Of a DNA stretch of 64,000 bases, positions 36,015 through 45,830 are shown piece by piece. How positions within the stretch are numbered: position 1 is the first letter of the stretch; every line of letters begins with the position of its first letter. Under the pieces are notes generated by a model. That model saw nothing but the letters and a program-made list of their open reading frames with translations. It was not told where the DNA came from and searched no databases. A program made the position numbers and the translations under genes. The DNA comes from Tautonia marina. GTDB lineage: Bacteria > Planctomycetota > Planctomycetia > Isosphaerales > Isosphaeraceae. The DNA lies in assembly GCF_009177065.1 (NCBI RefSeq), contig NZ_WEZF01000016.1, positions 118,064-182,063 on the forward strand, written 5' to 3'.

Positions 36015-36773
36015 TCACGACCGAGGGGGGAGGACCCGGCAGGGTTCCTTGCGGTGACGGCCGTCCTGGGTCAGGGCACCGTCGAGTCGCCGATCGAGCG
36101 CGGTAATGGCCTGATCGAGCACGGCCCGAGCGGTGTCGAGATGGTGAGGACGCAGGGCGTACGGATCTCTCGGCAGGCCGATACGAGGGGATCGAAGCTG
36201 ATCGGGTGCAAGCGGGAGGTCGGCGGGAAGGTGGCGGGGGTCGATCGGCTCGAAGCCGGAACCATCGGCCGACGCCGTGTAATAGGCCCGCCGGGAGGCA
36301 GGAGGACCGGGGTAGGTCCAGGCATCGCGCAAGGCCAGGAGTTCGGCGAACTGAGGCCAGGGAGGGCGGTCGGCCTCAAGGGCCGGGGGACGTTCCTCGG
36401 CGGCGAGGGCCGGAAGCAGGGCCCAGGCTTCGGCCAACGGGATGGGGCGAGACGGGTCGGTCAGGAGGTGGACCAACTCGGGTCGGGCCAGCTCGGCAGC
36501 GGCCTGATGAACGAGCGCCTCGGCCGCCTGAAGATAGAGGAGGAACGAGGCGCGGGCGAGCCGGCTTGCCTCGCTCTCCGATCGAGGCAACCGGAGATGG
36601 CTTTGCGTGTGCAGCCAGAGGGCGTCTTGATAGAGGCAGTGAAACGGGCTGACGGTCGTTTCAATCACCTGACCCGAGACGGACGGATCGGGAATCTCGG
36701 GGTCGGCGAGGGCTCGACCGTTGCTCGGGCCGAAGGGGTCGGGCATCAAGGGGTCGGGGTCGCCGAATGGCAT
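36015..36773 (-). CDS. Hypothetical protein
   Basis: 252 residues if started at ATG 36773; the frame is open to 36872. A Pro-rich N-terminus precedes a helical core (LARASFLLYLQAAEALVHQAAAELARPEL, LAEAWALLPALAAEE) and a C-terminal part with a final helix DTARAVLDQAITALDRRL. No membrane segment, signal or catalytic motif is recognised. It converges on the lipoprotein gene with a 30-nt gap. Function unknown. Confidence 0.65.
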   Translation of the reverse strand: MPFGDPDPLMPDPFGPSNGRALADPEIPDPSVSGQVIETTVSPFHCLYQDALWLHTQSHLRLPRSESEASRLARASFLLYLQAAEALVHQAAAELARPELVHLLTDPSRPIPLAEAWALLPALAAEERPPALEADRPPWPQFAELLALRDAWTYPGPPASRRAYYTASADGSGFEPIDPRHLPADLPLAPDQLRSPRIGLPRDPYALRPHHLDTARAVLDQAITALDRRLDGALTQDGRHRKEPCRVLPPRS

Positions 36774-37218
36774 GGCGCATCCTCGAACTGGTGCGGGCGA
36801 ACCGGCTGGCATGTGTTCGGGATCGGGCGGTGACGATCGGCCCGGACCGGCCAGGCGAATCGGACGCAACAACCGATCGTATCATCATCTTAGCACAGCC
36901 GGCAACGGGCGGTCGAGCTTCCAGGACCAGACACTCGGGTCGGGTGATTGGTGAGGGTGCGGTTCACGGATTGCCACCGCGACGATCCTCGATGGCACGA
37001 CCGGCTCGTGGTGTCGCGGTGATTCGATCCGTGTCGAGCGGTCAGCCGCCCGAGACGCTCGACACTCGAACACAATCGACCACGAGGCGGTTGACTCGGA
37101 CCCGGTCCAGGGCGTCTGATGGCGGCCATCGATCATCCCCAGGCGCGGCATTGCACCCGCCGAGTGATCGAGCAATTGCAGCGGGTCACCGAGTTCTCTT
37201 GATCGAAAGGGATCGAAC
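36774..37218. other. Divergent intergenic region with inverted repeat
   Basis: 445 bases between divergent genes. It contains a perfect 9-bp inverted repeat, GTGTCGAGC (37031-37039) and GCTCGACAC (37057-37065), with a 17-nt spacer. It could be an operator for the esterase gene at 37219 or a hairpin. No coding frame is convincing. Confidence 0.45.
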
Positions 37219-38196
37219 ATGCGCGCGAAGGCGAGTCATTCCGTGGTCTCGATTGTTCTCGGACTGGTCGTCATGATCGGCATGCTGGTGGAACCGGCTC
37301 GGGCGATCACGGAGGTCACGTTCGAACGAACGTCGGACGTGATCTACGGCCGAAAGCATGGCACGGCCCTGACCTTCGACGTCTTCCAGCCCACCCAAGA
37401 CGGACCCGGTTCGGGGGTGGGGTTGATTCTGGTGGTGAGTGGCGGTTGGTTTTCCGCGCACGAGGCGATCTCGCTGCCATTGATCGAGCCGTTTCTCGAT
37501 CGGGGATACACCGTGTTCGCGGTGGTGCATGGGAGCCAGCCGAAGTTCACGATCCCCGAGATCCTCAGCGACTTGCACCGCGCGGTGCGGTTCATTCGCT
37601 ACCATGCCGAAGACTACGGCATCGACCCCGATCGGATCGGGATTTACGGAGGATCGGCCGGAGGACACCTTTCGCTGATGCAAGGGACCGCCGGAACCCC
37701 GGGAAACCCTGAGGCAAAGGACCCGGTCGAGCAGACGTCGAGCCGGGTGCAGGCCGTGGCCTGCCTGTTCCCACCGACCGACTTCCTGAACTACGGCAAA
37801 CCGGGAGAGAATGCGCTGGGTCGGGGCATTCTGGAAAACTTCAAGGCTCCGTTCAACTTTCACGAACTGGACACGACACGCAACGTATACGTACCGATCA
37901 GCGATGAGGAGCGGATCTTTGAGATCGGACGCGACATCTCCCCCATTTCTCATGTGAGCCCGGACGACCCGCCGACCCTGATTCTTCACGGCGACGCCGA
38001 TACGCTGGTGCCCATTCAGCAGGCCCAACGGTTTCTTGAAGCGCTCGGCGAGCAGGGGGTCGAGACGGAACTTGTGGTGAAGGCCGATGCCGGCCACGGG
38101 TGGCCCGATCTTCCCAAAGATTTGACCAGCCTGGTCGATTGGTTCGATCAGCATCTTCTGGGAGCCTCCTCCTCCGATTCCTCAGGGTCGGATTGA
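37219..38196 (+). CDS. Exported alpha/beta hydrolase (esterase, BD-FAE-like)
   Basis: 325 residues. The signal peptide VVSIVLGLVVMIGMLVEPARA is followed by an alpha/beta-hydrolase fold. The nucleophile is Ser146 in GIYGGSAGGHLSL, the acid is probably Asp259 in HGDADTLVP, and the His is His293 in ADAGHGWP. The oxyanion motif appears as SGGW (VVSGGWFS) instead of HGGG. The family includes feruloyl, acetyl-xylan and other carbohydrate esterases as well as peptidase-like members. It precedes two sialidase-like genes on the same strand (217-nt gap), which suggests a role in trimming complex sugars; this is inference. The C-terminus is Ser/Asp-rich. Confidence 0.88.
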   Translation: MRAKASHSVVSIVLGLVVMIGMLVEPARAITEVTFERTSDVIYGRKHGTALTFDVFQPTQDGPGSGVGLILVVSGGWFSAHEAISLPLIEPFLDRGYTVFAVVHGSQPKFTIPEILSDLHRAVRFIRYHAEDYGIDPDRIGIYGGSAGGHLSLMQGTAGTPGNPEAKDPVEQTSSRVQAVACLFPPTDFLNYGKPGENALGRGILENFKAPFNFHELDTTRNVYVPISDEERIFEIGRDISPISHVSPDDPPTLILHGDADTLVPIQQAQRFLEALGEQGVETELVVKADAGHGWPDLPKDLTSLVDWFDQHLLGASSSDSSGSD

Positions 38197-38413
38197 CGAC
38201 CGGATGATGCCAGGAATTTCCCAATCGCGGCCAGAGAGCCGTGATGGACGCACGGGATGAGTTCGCCGATCAGCCGGAACCTGGATTGGAAAGTGATTTT
38301 CCGAGAGGGTGGCAGCGGTCGTGATCGGATCGGGAACTCGGTCAACCCGGGGCTTCGGGTTCCATCGACGCAGGGCCATCTCCTTCTGGAATCAAACGTG
38401 GATCGAACGAGTC

Positions 38414-39631
38414 ATGTCGCACGGTTTATTGAGTCTTGGGATCGCTGCCGGATGGGTGTGGTTGGTCATCGGGGGGGACGAACGGCAATTGCCTCCCCCT
38501 CACCCGGCCTCGAACCCGACATCTCCGGTGATGCTCGCCGGCGACTGGGTTCCGGACGATCCTCACACGATTGATTTTAACGGGTTGCCTCTGATTCCGA
38601 GCAATTACGTGGTTGTGAGCGACGTTCGCGCCAATAATGGGGTGAATCAACATAATTATCTAGCACTCCATCAGGGCCAGTTCTGGCTGATGTGGAGTGA
38701 TGGCCCAGGGGTCGAGGATCGCGTGGGTCAGCGGGTGAAATTTGCCACGAGTTGTGACGGTCGGTCCTGGAGTGCGCCGCGAGATCTCACGCCGGAGCCG
38801 CCGGAGTCTGGTCCCTCGTCGCCCCATTATGGAACCCGAAGCGCTGAGGGTTATCGATGGATCGCGCGAGGGTTCTGGCCACGAGGCGACGAGTTGTACG
38901 CGCTTGCCTCGCTGGATGAAGCGGCCGGATTCTTCGGACCGAGCCTCGCACTTCATGCCTTTCGACTGGTCCCGGAGGATGATCGCTGGGAGCATGTCGG
39001 GATCATTGCCGACGATACGATCAACAACTTTCCACCCAAGCAATTACCGACGGGGGAATGGTTGATGTCGCGACGTCCGCACAACTACCGTGAGACGGGA
39101 GTCTTTTTCCTGAGAGGCGGCGTCGTTGGACTGAACGACTGGGAGACGTTTCCGGTCCTCGGATCAAGCAGCGAACTTGCCGCCGAGGAACCGCTTTGGT
39201 GGGTCTTGCCGGATCAGAACGTGATGGCGTTGTTCCGCGACAATCGCCGGGGTGGTTTCCTTTACCGCGCCTTCTCGACCGACAACGGAACGACCTGGAG
39301 CCGTCCGGTTCGGACCAATTTTCCCGACGCGACCTCCAAACTTCATGGAATTCGATTGAGCGACGGCCGCTATGTGCTCGTCTCCAACGCAAACCCGAAG
39401 CAACGAGATCCGCTGACTCTGGCCATCAGCGAGGATGGCATGGTGTTCACAAAGCTCGGCCGGCTGATCGGCGGTCGGCAGGTGGATTATCCGTACGTGC
39501 TTGAGCATGATGGCCGGCTTCTGATCGCATTCTCGGGTGGAAAACAGAGCGTCGAACTGTTGGAGGTTCGCCTCGAAGACCTGGATCGTGTTTCCAACAT
39601 TCATGAGCCTTTGCACAAATCCGATCAGTGA
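38414..39631 (+). CDS. Sialidase-like beta-propeller protein
   Basis: 405 residues from ATG 38414. A hydrophobic N-terminus (LLSLGIAAGWVWLVIGG) can serve as signal or anchor. The body is a beta-propeller: HQGQFWLMWSDGPG, FATSCDGRSWSAP, YRAFSTDNGTTWSRPV and LAISEDGMVFTKLG carry the bacterial neuraminidase (Asp-box, S-x-D-x-G-x-x-W) pattern at degenerate spacing. Arg residues suited to binding a carboxylate occur, for example RGFWPRGDEL and LMSRRPHNYRETG. The fold is clear; true sialidase activity is not proven, and GH33-like enzymes acting on other acids are possible. The GTG at 39628 of the next frame overlaps its stop by 4 nt. Confidence 0.8.
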   Translation: MSHGLLSLGIAAGWVWLVIGGDERQLPPPHPASNPTSPVMLAGDWVPDDPHTIDFNGLPLIPSNYVVVSDVRANNGVNQHNYLALHQGQFWLMWSDGPGVEDRVGQRVKFATSCDGRSWSAPRDLTPEPPESGPSSPHYGTRSAEGYRWIARGFWPRGDELYALASLDEAAGFFGPSLALHAFRLVPEDDRWEHVGIIADDTINNFPPKQLPTGEWLMSRRPHNYRETGVFFLRGGVVGLNDWETFPVLGSSSELAAEEPLWWVLPDQNVMALFRDNRRGGFLYRAFSTDNGTTWSRPVRTNFPDATSKLHGIRLSDGRYVLVSNANPKQRDPLTLAISEDGMVFTKLGRLIGGRQVDYPYVLEHDGRLLIAFSGGKQSVELLEVRLEDLDRVSNIHEPLHKSDQ

Positions 39632-39681
39632 ACCCAATGCAGATCCCTCCCAGGATTCAGACTCGTCTCAGGAGCGCTCCG

Positions 39682-41988
39682 ATGCCGAGCTATTTGCCTC
39701 GAAACCGCCAAGCCCTTTGGGTTTGTTTTGTGTTGATGCTTGGATTTTCTGGTCAGATGGAGGGGGCCGAGGATCTGGGGTACGACGGGGCACTAGAGCC
39801 ATTGCTTGGTGCGTCTCGATTCGATCGACAGATCCTATTCGACAACGAGCGCTTCCCGAATCTGATTGTGGGTCGTGATGGAACCGTTGTGGCAACCTGG
39901 GGGAGTCGGCAGATCCGAGTGCGTCGGAGTGAGGATGGGGGACTTTCGTGGGGGCCGGAAATAGACGTGGCGGAAGGGATCCACGGTGGGGGAGCCCTGG
40001 TCGATGAGCGGACCGGAGACATGCTGCTGTTCGTTCATCCAGAACACCCTGCGAGAGATGGCTCCACCGCCCCTCGCACCGTTTACCGAAGCGATGACCA
40101 GGGAGTGTCGTGGATCGCGAGCGAGGCAACCTTCCTGAAGGACAGCCAGGGCTATGTGCCTTCACTTCACATGTGCGAACATGGAATAACTCTCGTCCAT
40201 GGTCCTAACGCGGGCCGATTGATCCGGCCGGCCAGGGTCTATCAGCCTTCCCCCGAGCGTTACGCCACAGCGATCTACAGCGATGATGGCGGTCGGACCT
40301 GGCATGCCAGCGAGTCGTTTCCCCTGAGAGGGACAGGCGAGGGAGCCTTACTGGAACGCTCTGACGGTCAGTTAATCTATAGCGCTCGCCGGAGTTTTTT
40401 TCCAAGCGATGAACCGTTCCAGGCCGATCGGGTCTTTGCACGAAGCGATGACGGTGGGCAAACCTGGTCCGAGCCGTTCTCCTCCCCCGTCGTCCCTGAT
40501 GGCCCTCGATACCGAGGCGAAGAGCGTCGAGGGGCCAACTACAACGCCCATTTCGGCATGATGTCCGGATTCACACGGCTTCCGGTTCATGATCGGGATA
40601 TCCTCATTTATAGTAACGCCGATCACGACGGGCATGAACGGGTCCGTCTGACGGTGTGGGCCAGTTTCGATGGCGGGACGACCTGGCCCGTCAAGCGGCG
40701 TGTTCATGACGCTCAGAGTGCCTACTCGTCGCTCGCCGCCGGTCGCCCTGGAACACCGAGTGAAGGCTGGTTATACCTGCTCTACGAGCACGGAACCGAG
40801 ACCGCTCAATATGTGGGAGGAACGCTTGCGCGGTTTAACCTCTCATGGATTCTCGAAGGAGAACGTACGGGAGATGGCGAGTTGCCTGCCTGGCTCGACG
40901 ACGAGGATGCCCAGGCATTCCTTCAACCACCAAAGGTCATCACTGATCCGGGACCGGAATACTCGGGCGCGACGCGACAGTTTCAAGGAATTCCGAGTCT
41001 CGCCCGAAGCCGGGGCGGAAGGCTCTGGGCAACCTGGTACGGGGGACCAACTCCTGGGGAGGATCAGAATAACTATGTCATTCTAGTCACCAGTGATGAT
41101 GATGGAATCACGTGGTCTCAAGAGCAGATGATTGTTGATCCCGATGGCGATGGTCCTGTTCGGGCATTCGACCCTCAGATGTGGCGTGATCCCGAGGGCC
41201 GGATGTGGGTCTTCTGGGCCCAGGCCATAGGGCACGCGGCGAGCCTTGGGGGAGTCTGGGCGATGGTCAGTGAGAATCCAGACGACGAAGATGCCCACTG
41301 GTCCGTTCCCCAACGTTTGACCGACGGCGTGATGATGGGGAAGCCGACCGTCCTCTCGACTGGCGAATGGTGCCTTCCTGCGTCGACCTGGAGGGAGACG
41401 GATCACAGCGCCCGAATGGTTGTTTCCACCGATCGGGGGAAGACCTGGTCTGTCCGAGGCGGTTGCAATGTTCCCCAGAAGGTGAGGTCATTTGATGAGC
41501 ACATGATTGTGGAACGTGCGGACGGTTCGCTCTGGATGCTCGCCCGCACCAACTACGGAATCGGTGAGAGTGTCTCGACCGATCGGGGGCGGACCTGGAC
41601 CGATCTTGAGCCGTCGGGTATTGCTCATCCCTCCGCTCGGTTCTTTGTTCGACGGCTTGACTCAGGGAATCTGTTGCTGGTCAAGCACGGCCCAATCGAC
41701 GAGCCAACCAGGCGATCCCACCTGACCGCCTTTCTTTCCGAGGACGAAGGCAAGACCTGGTCGGCAGGGCTGCTGCTCGACGAGCGGACCGGAGTTTCGT
41801 ATCCCGATGGCGTCGAGGGAGAGGACGGAACGGTTTATCTTATTTATGATTTCTCGCGCCAAAAGGAACGAGAAATTCTGATGGCCCGATTCACTGAGGA
41901 TGATGTTCGAGAAGGAGAGGAGATTTCTCAGCAATTCGATCTGCGAATTCTCGTGAACAAGGCATCTTCGAACAATTCAAACGAATGA
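39682..41988 (+). CDS. Tandem double sialidase-like protein
   Basis: 768 residues if started at ATG 39682, supported by AGGAGC about 8 nt upstream and a signal peptide (RQALWVCFVLMLGFSGQMEG). The frame runs back to a GTG at 39628 that overlaps the preceding stop. Two propeller domains are fused. The N-half has Asp-boxes SEDGGLSWG, SDDQGVSW, SDDGGRTW, SDDGGQTW and SFDGGTTW. The C-half begins near EYSGATRQFQGIPSLARS with SDDDGITW, STDRGKTW, STDRGRTW and SEDEGKTW. Each half is close to a complete sialidase in length (about 360 residues). It is probably secreted. The substrate is unknown; a double catalytic unit or a catalytic plus binding propeller are both possible. Confidence 0.88.
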   Translation: MPSYLPRNRQALWVCFVLMLGFSGQMEGAEDLGYDGALEPLLGASRFDRQILFDNERFPNLIVGRDGTVVATWGSRQIRVRRSEDGGLSWGPEIDVAEGIHGGGALVDERTGDMLLFVHPEHPARDGSTAPRTVYRSDDQGVSWIASEATFLKDSQGYVPSLHMCEHGITLVHGPNAGRLIRPARVYQPSPERYATAIYSDDGGRTWHASESFPLRGTGEGALLERSDGQLIYSARRSFFPSDEPFQADRVFARSDDGGQTWSEPFSSPVVPDGPRYRGEERRGANYNAHFGMMSGFTRLPVHDRDILIYSNADHDGHERVRLTVWASFDGGTTWPVKRRVHDAQSAYSSLAAGRPGTPSEGWLYLLYEHGTETAQYVGGTLARFNLSWILEGERTGDGELPAWLDDEDAQAFLQPPKVITDPGPEYSGATRQFQGIPSLARSRGGRLWATWYGGPTPGEDQNNYVILVTSDDDGITWSQEQMIVDPDGDGPVRAFDPQMWRDPEGRMWVFWAQAIGHAASLGGVWAMVSENPDDEDAHWSVPQRLTDGVMMGKPTVLSTGEWCLPASTWRETDHSARMVVSTDRGKTWSVRGGCNVPQKVRSFDEHMIVERADGSLWMLARTNYGIGESVSTDRGRTWTDLEPSGIAHPSARFFVRRLDSGNLLLVKHGPIDEPTRRSHLTAFLSEDEGKTWSAGLLLDERTGVSYPDGVEGEDGTVYLIYDFSRQKEREILMARFTEDDVREGEEISQQFDLRILVNKASSNNSNE

Positions 41989-42036
41989 CGGTCTCCTCGA
42001 CCCTGACAGATTATCTTTCACTGATCAAGGACAAGG

Positions 42037-42501
42037 TTGTTGAAACACTCGACGCTGGCGTTGCTGATCGGTGGTCTTCTGCCCGCCGTACTGTTCGGTG
42101 TCTCTGGGGTGATGCAGAAGGCGTGCGCCCGGACCGGCATCGGCACCGGGCCGTATCTCGTCATCACGGGCCTGGCGGTACTGACGATTGGAGGATTCCT
42201 GACACTCGTTGATCAGGAGATCGCCATTAGTCGAAGAAGTGCGGCCTATACTGCCGTCTTTGGTGTGTTTTGGGCGGCGGGGGTTGGGTGCATTGCCATT
42301 GCCTTGCAGCGGTTTGGAGGGCAGATCAGCCAACTGGTCCCTCTCTATAATATGAACACGCTCATTGCGGTGTTCATCGGACTGATTGTCCTGGCAGAGT
42401 GGCGTGAGGTGCATTGGGGGCGTCTCCTTCTCGCGAGTCTCCTGATCATCTCAGGGGGTCTTCTCGCGGCCACGTCATCAAAAGCGGTCCTGGGCCCTTG
42501 A
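42037..42501 (+). CDS. Small EamA-like (drug/metabolite transporter superfamily) membrane protein
   Basis: 154 residues, with about five predicted transmembrane helices (LALLIGGLLPAVLFGVSG, YLVITGLAVLTIGGFLTL, VFGVFWAAGVGCIAIAL, MNTLIAVFIGLIVLAEW, RLLLASLLIISGGLLAA). The pattern is that of a single-unit EamA domain, which would act as a dimer. No ATG is available at the right place; the start is TTG 42037 or TTG 42040 after AAGGACAAGG. It follows the double sialidase by 48 nt and may be cotranscribed, exporting or importing a small metabolite. Cargo unknown. Confidence 0.78.
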   Translation: MLKHSTLALLIGGLLPAVLFGVSGVMQKACARTGIGTGPYLVITGLAVLTIGGFLTLVDQEIAISRRSAAYTAVFGVFWAAGVGCIAIALQRFGGQISQLVPLYNMNTLIAVFIGLIVLAEWREVHWGRLLLASLLIISGGLLAATSSKAVLGP

Positions 42502-42603
42502 CCTGGCACAAAGTGTCGGCGAGGTCGGCTCCGGCAAGCCGTCGGGGCTGGTGAGAAAACCGTGGTGGAGTTTCGAGCGATCCATTTCGGAGAGGAGGTG
42601 GTG

Positions 42604-43041
42604 ATGCGTCGCCGTTATCGGGAAGTACTTCTGTGCTGTGGAGTGATCATCACGGCGATCGCCTTGGTTTCGGTCAATGGCTGGGCGGCACGGGATGAAC
42701 CGTCTCATGCGCCAAACGATGCGGAGCGGATCGTTCAGCAACAGCTTGAGGCCTACAATCGACGCGACCTCAACGACTTTCTCGCAACCTATGCCGAGAC
42801 GGTCATTCTCTCAAATTTTCCTGATGAACTACTCTCAACCGGCATTGATGCGATGCGGACTCGGTACGGAGCGTTATTTGACCGAACGCCTGATCTGCAC
42901 GCGGAGATCACACAACGGATCGTGCAGGGTGATTACGTCATTGATCACGAACAGGGTACGGCTCAGGGACGTGAATTCAGCGCCGTGGCGATTTATGAGG
43001 TCAAGGGCGGGAAGATTCAACACGTCTGGTTTGTGCGATAA
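42604..43041 (+). CDS. Exported SnoaL-like (NTF2-like) protein
   Basis: 145 residues from ATG 42604, preceded by a strong GGAGAGGAGG site. A signal-like leader (REVLLCCGVIITAIALVSVNGWA) precedes an NTF2-like fold: AERIVQQQLEAYNRRDLNDFLATYAETV, then LFDRTPDLHAEITQRIVQGDYVIDHE and the final strands AVAIYEVKGGKIQHVWFVR. The NTF2/SnoaL fold binds small molecules or acts as an isomerase or cyclase in some members. It is 102 nt from the EamA-like gene on the same strand and may close that operon. The downstream neighbour is convergent nadR. Confidence 0.82.
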   Translation: MRRRYREVLLCCGVIITAIALVSVNGWAARDEPSHAPNDAERIVQQQLEAYNRRDLNDFLATYAETVILSNFPDELLSTGIDAMRTRYGALFDRTPDLHAEITQRIVQGDYVIDHEQGTAQGREFSAVAIYEVKGGKIQHVWFVR

Positions 43042-43107
43042 AGAGTTCTTCCTTGTGGGATGGACTCGTGACCCCGACGGGAAGGACGGGGCAGAAACGC
43101 CCTTTCC

Positions 43108-44148
43108 TCACGTCCTCGGTGCCTCTGGGCCTCTGAGGAGATCTCCGAGGGATGCGTATTTGTCGAACCCTTCCAGGATTCGAGAGACCTTCTCGATCCG
43201 AGCGTCGAGCGTGCCACTCAGGGTGAGGAAGGGAATGTGCCGGCTCAGGAGGTCTGCTCGGGTTTGTTTCTGGAAGATCGTCCTGTTCGCAAACCCAGAC
43301 CGATCCCAGGTGTCGTCATAAGGGATGTCATCGTCACAGAGGAATACGAGGTCGTATCGCCTTGTGCTTTCGTCGGCCATTTGGGCCAATCGGGGGTGAA
43401 CCCTTCCGTGATACCAGCGAGCGAACATGAACGTAGTCGTCACGTTGGTGTCGACGAAGAGGAATCGGTTGGCGTCAAGGATGAGTGTCTCCTCACGCAG
43501 AAGGTGTCCCTCGGCAATCTCTACCAGTTGCTCAGGAGAGAGCCGCCGATCCTGCTGATGGGTTTCCCAGTACGATCGCCCGTACTCGGGCATCCAACAG
43601 GTTTTGAACGTATGCGCAAGCGCCTTGGCGATCGTAGTCTTCCCCGTGGACGGTGCGCCGAGGAAGGCCACCCTGGTCACGAGGTCACGGTAGACCTCGG
43701 GGGAGAGGAACTGCCGGTGCGTGAACGGATTCGTTCGGATGGCCGTTCCGGAGATTGGCACTCCGGTTCGGGTTTCGTCCACGCGACAGTCCACGGCGCC
43801 CAGCGCCTTGCTGACATGCTCTCCGTAGAATTCACTTGAAAAGAAATGGGTAATCGTCCGTCCGTCGAGAATCTTGCGGAGGTAGTCGTCGTGCCTCTCC
43901 ATGATCTCGGGCGTGCTGCCGACGATCGTTGGCCCATCCCACGCCTCAAGCACTTCGACGGTAGGATAGAGGGTTCGAATCCATCCGGCGCGCACGGGGA
44001 GGGGAACGGTTGTCGTCTCGGGAGCGTCGTAGACAATCACGATCAGGTGATCGGTTTGAGCGAGCGCCCGATCAATCACCCGTTGATGTCCCAGGTGAAG
44101 GGGAGCAAATTTTCCCAGGGTTAATCCGGTCTTCATCAGGGCTCTCAT
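43108..44148 (-). CDS. nadR: NMN adenylyltransferase / ribosylnicotinamide kinase NadR
   Basis: 346 residues from ATG 44148, which overlaps the pnuC stop by 4 nt (ATGA), so it is translationally coupled. The N-terminal nucleotidyltransferase domain has [13 protein letters not shown] (GxFxPxHxGH) and ISGTAIRTN. The C-terminal kinase domain has the Walker [12 protein letters not shown] and [10 protein letters not shown]. Together these phosphorylate nicotinamide riboside to NMN and adenylate it to NAD. There is no DNA-binding N-terminal domain as in enteric NadR, so it should not be a repressor. It is the last gene of the transglutaminase-pnuC-nadR operon. An alternative start at 44136 exists but lacks the coupling. 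Confidence 0.93.
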   Translation of the reverse strand: MRALMKTGLTLGKFAPLHLGHQRVIDRALAQTDHLIVIVYDAPETTTVPLPVRAGWIRTLYPTVEVLEAWDGPTIVGSTPEIMERHDDYLRKILDGRTITHFFSSEFYGEHVSKALGAVDCRVDETRTGVPISGTAIRTNPFTHRQFLSPEVYRDLVTRVAFLGAPSTGKTTIAKALAHTFKTCWMPEYGRSYWETHQQDRRLSPEQLVEIAEGHLLREETLILDANRFLFVDTNVTTTFMFARWYHGRVHPRLAQMADESTRRYDLVFLCDDDIPYDDTWDRSGFANRTIFQKQTRADLLSRHIPFLTLSGTLDARIEKVSRILEGFDKYASLGDLLRGPEAPRT

Positions 44149-44714
44149 CCCTTTGATCGGACGGCCATCGAGTTCTTCCAGGCGAGCAACCCCATCACCG
44201 CCATGACCAAAAAGACCGCGTAGAGCACCGAGGTGAGGACAAGCGCCTTGCTGAGGTAAACACCGATTGCAACGACATCCACAGCGATCCAAACGAGCCA
44301 GGACTCAAGCCGTTTTCTTGTCATCAACCATTGAGCGACGAGGCTCGCCACGGTGGTGAAGGCGTCCCAGAATGGAAGGCTGGCATCGGTATACGAGGCC
44401 ATGACAAAGCCCCACACGCCCGTCCCTGCGATCACAACCACGATCCAGCCAACCAACCCGTAATGGCTCAATCGAGAGACCGCCAACCTCCCGGAATCGG
44501 TGCCACCATGAAGCCAATGATACCAGCCATACCCCTGAAGCATCACGTAAATGACGTGAAGAATCAGATCCGAGTAGAGTTTAACCTCATAGAAAATCAA
44601 AAGGTACAGAAAGACTTGAATTAATCCCGTGGGCCAACACCAGATGCTCTGACGGATCGTGAACCCGACGCTCAGCAGCCCAAACACGACCGCAACGGCT
44701 TCGATCGTGGTCAT
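44145..44714 (-). CDS. pnuC: Nicotinamide riboside transporter PnuC
   Basis: 189 residues and about seven membrane helices. Family landmarks are visible: the WxxG-type start motif [37 protein letters not shown] (conserved Trp and Tyr stack around the ligand) and [19 protein letters not shown]. PnuC is a facilitative SWEET-like channel; uptake is driven by trapping through NadR phosphorylation, which fits the next gene. Both ends overlap neighbours by 4 nt (ATGA with the transglutaminase upstream and nadR downstream). No riboswitch was recognised upstream of the operon. Confidence 0.95.
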   Translation of the reverse strand: MTTIEAVAVVFGLLSVGFTIRQSIWCWPTGLIQVFLYLLIFYEVKLYSDLILHVIYVMLQGYGWYHWLHGGTDSGRLAVSRLSHYGLVGWIVVVIAGTGVWGFVMASYTDASLPFWDAFTTVASLVAQWLMTRKRLESWLVWIAVDVVAIGVYLSKALVLTSVLYAVFLVMAVMGLLAWKNSMAVRSKG

Positions 44715-45730
44715 GGTCGTCCCGTCTCGGAAGGGATGACCGAGGGATGTTCGCCCTCTTCTACGTTCTGAAACGTCACGTTCAGGTCGACCTTCGGATA
44801 CGGCGTGCTGTCAAGCTCAGCGTATGGATGGATGAAGAAGTTCAAGGGTGGTCCTTGCTGAGAAGGAGCGAGCGTCAGGTTTCGGCCTCGACTGAATTCC
44901 AGTCGGTGCTGGTCGTGATGTCCAAAGAAATAGTCGCGTTTTGAGGGATTCTTCTCAGCCTCACTGGCATCGACCGGCACCCAACCCGAACTTTCGACAT
45001 AGAGCTCCGCCCAGCAATGGTAACCGGAGATCGAGCCTTCTGTGGTCGCTTCGGGGATCGAGAGACCGATGGCAAATTGCGCCGGGATGCCCGAGGAACG
45101 AGCCATTCCAATGAGCAGTGCATGAAAATCGGTGCAATTCCCCTTCCCCACCTCGCACGCGAAGCGTGCATCGCCCCGCCCCCAGCCCGAGCCGGATTTG
45201 TCATAGGTCATGGAGCTGAGGACCGAGTCATAGATCGCTCGGGCTTTGGTGGTGTCATCCTTAAGCCCCCTGGTTGCCGCGATGGCACGTTGTCGAATCA
45301 GACCGTCGACGGGCACCAGGGGTTCGGGGGCCAGGAGACGCGATCGTTCCGCTCGGCCTGGAGGGGTGGGTCTGCCTCGGGCTTCCTGGCGGGTCGCGAC
45401 GATCGTCGGGGTCACGGCGACTTCGGTTTCCGGTCGCTCGCGTCGCAGGTGGAGCATTCGGTTGCCGAACGTCCGCTCTCGTGAGAGGCTCACGGCGCCC
45501 GGAGCATCGATGGTCAACCGATGGATGGTCTGGTTCGCGTCGTCCTGCGGCACGGGAAGCCAGAGGTCCAGAACCTCGGCTGCTTCAGGAATGCCTCGGA
45601 CTGTGGCCTGGTAGGTCAAAACCACGGTTCGGGATCGAGGGGGATCGTCGACCACACAGGCCGACGACGGCAACGCCCAGCACAGGAGGATCAACACCGG
45701 GAACAGAGAACGTTGGTGTGGTGGGGTCAT
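44711..45730 (-). CDS. Exported transglutaminase-like (cysteine protease fold) protein
   Basis: 339 residues. The leader [17 protein letters not shown] ends at Cys25, a possible but non-canonical lipobox (SSAC). The transglutaminase-like core has its catalytic triad: Cys199 in [15 protein letters not shown], His238 in GYHCWAELY and Asp254 in VPVDASEA. These proteins usually cleave or cross-link peptides; the true reaction is unknown. The N-terminal beta-region ([25 protein letters not shown]) is the common prefix of secreted bacterial members. It is the first gene of an operon with pnuC and nadR, an uncommon pairing with NAD metabolism. A functional link is not established. Confidence 0.88.
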   Translation of the reverse strand: MTPPHQRSLFPVLILLCWALPSSACVVDDPPRSRTVVLTYQATVRGIPEAAEVLDLWLPVPQDDANQTIHRLTIDAPGAVSLSRERTFGNRMLHLRRERPETEVAVTPTIVATRQEARGRPTPPGRAERSRLLAPEPLVPVDGLIRQRAIAATRGLKDDTTKARAIYDSVLSSMTYDKSGSGWGRGDARFACEVGKGNCTDFHALLIGMARSSGIPAQFAIGLSIPEATTEGSISGYHCWAELYVESSGWVPVDASEAEKNPSKRDYFFGHHDQHRLEFSRGRNLTLAPSQQGPPLNFFIHPYAELDSTPYPKVDLNVTFQNVEEGEHPSVIPSETGRP

Positions 45731-45830
45731 CGAGGACTCTCAGGTGATTCAATCCAGAAGTGATTCAGAATGGACAAGAACTCTCTGGAGCGACGAATGC
45801 CTGGTGGATCGAGGAGCGACGCCGTTTCGA

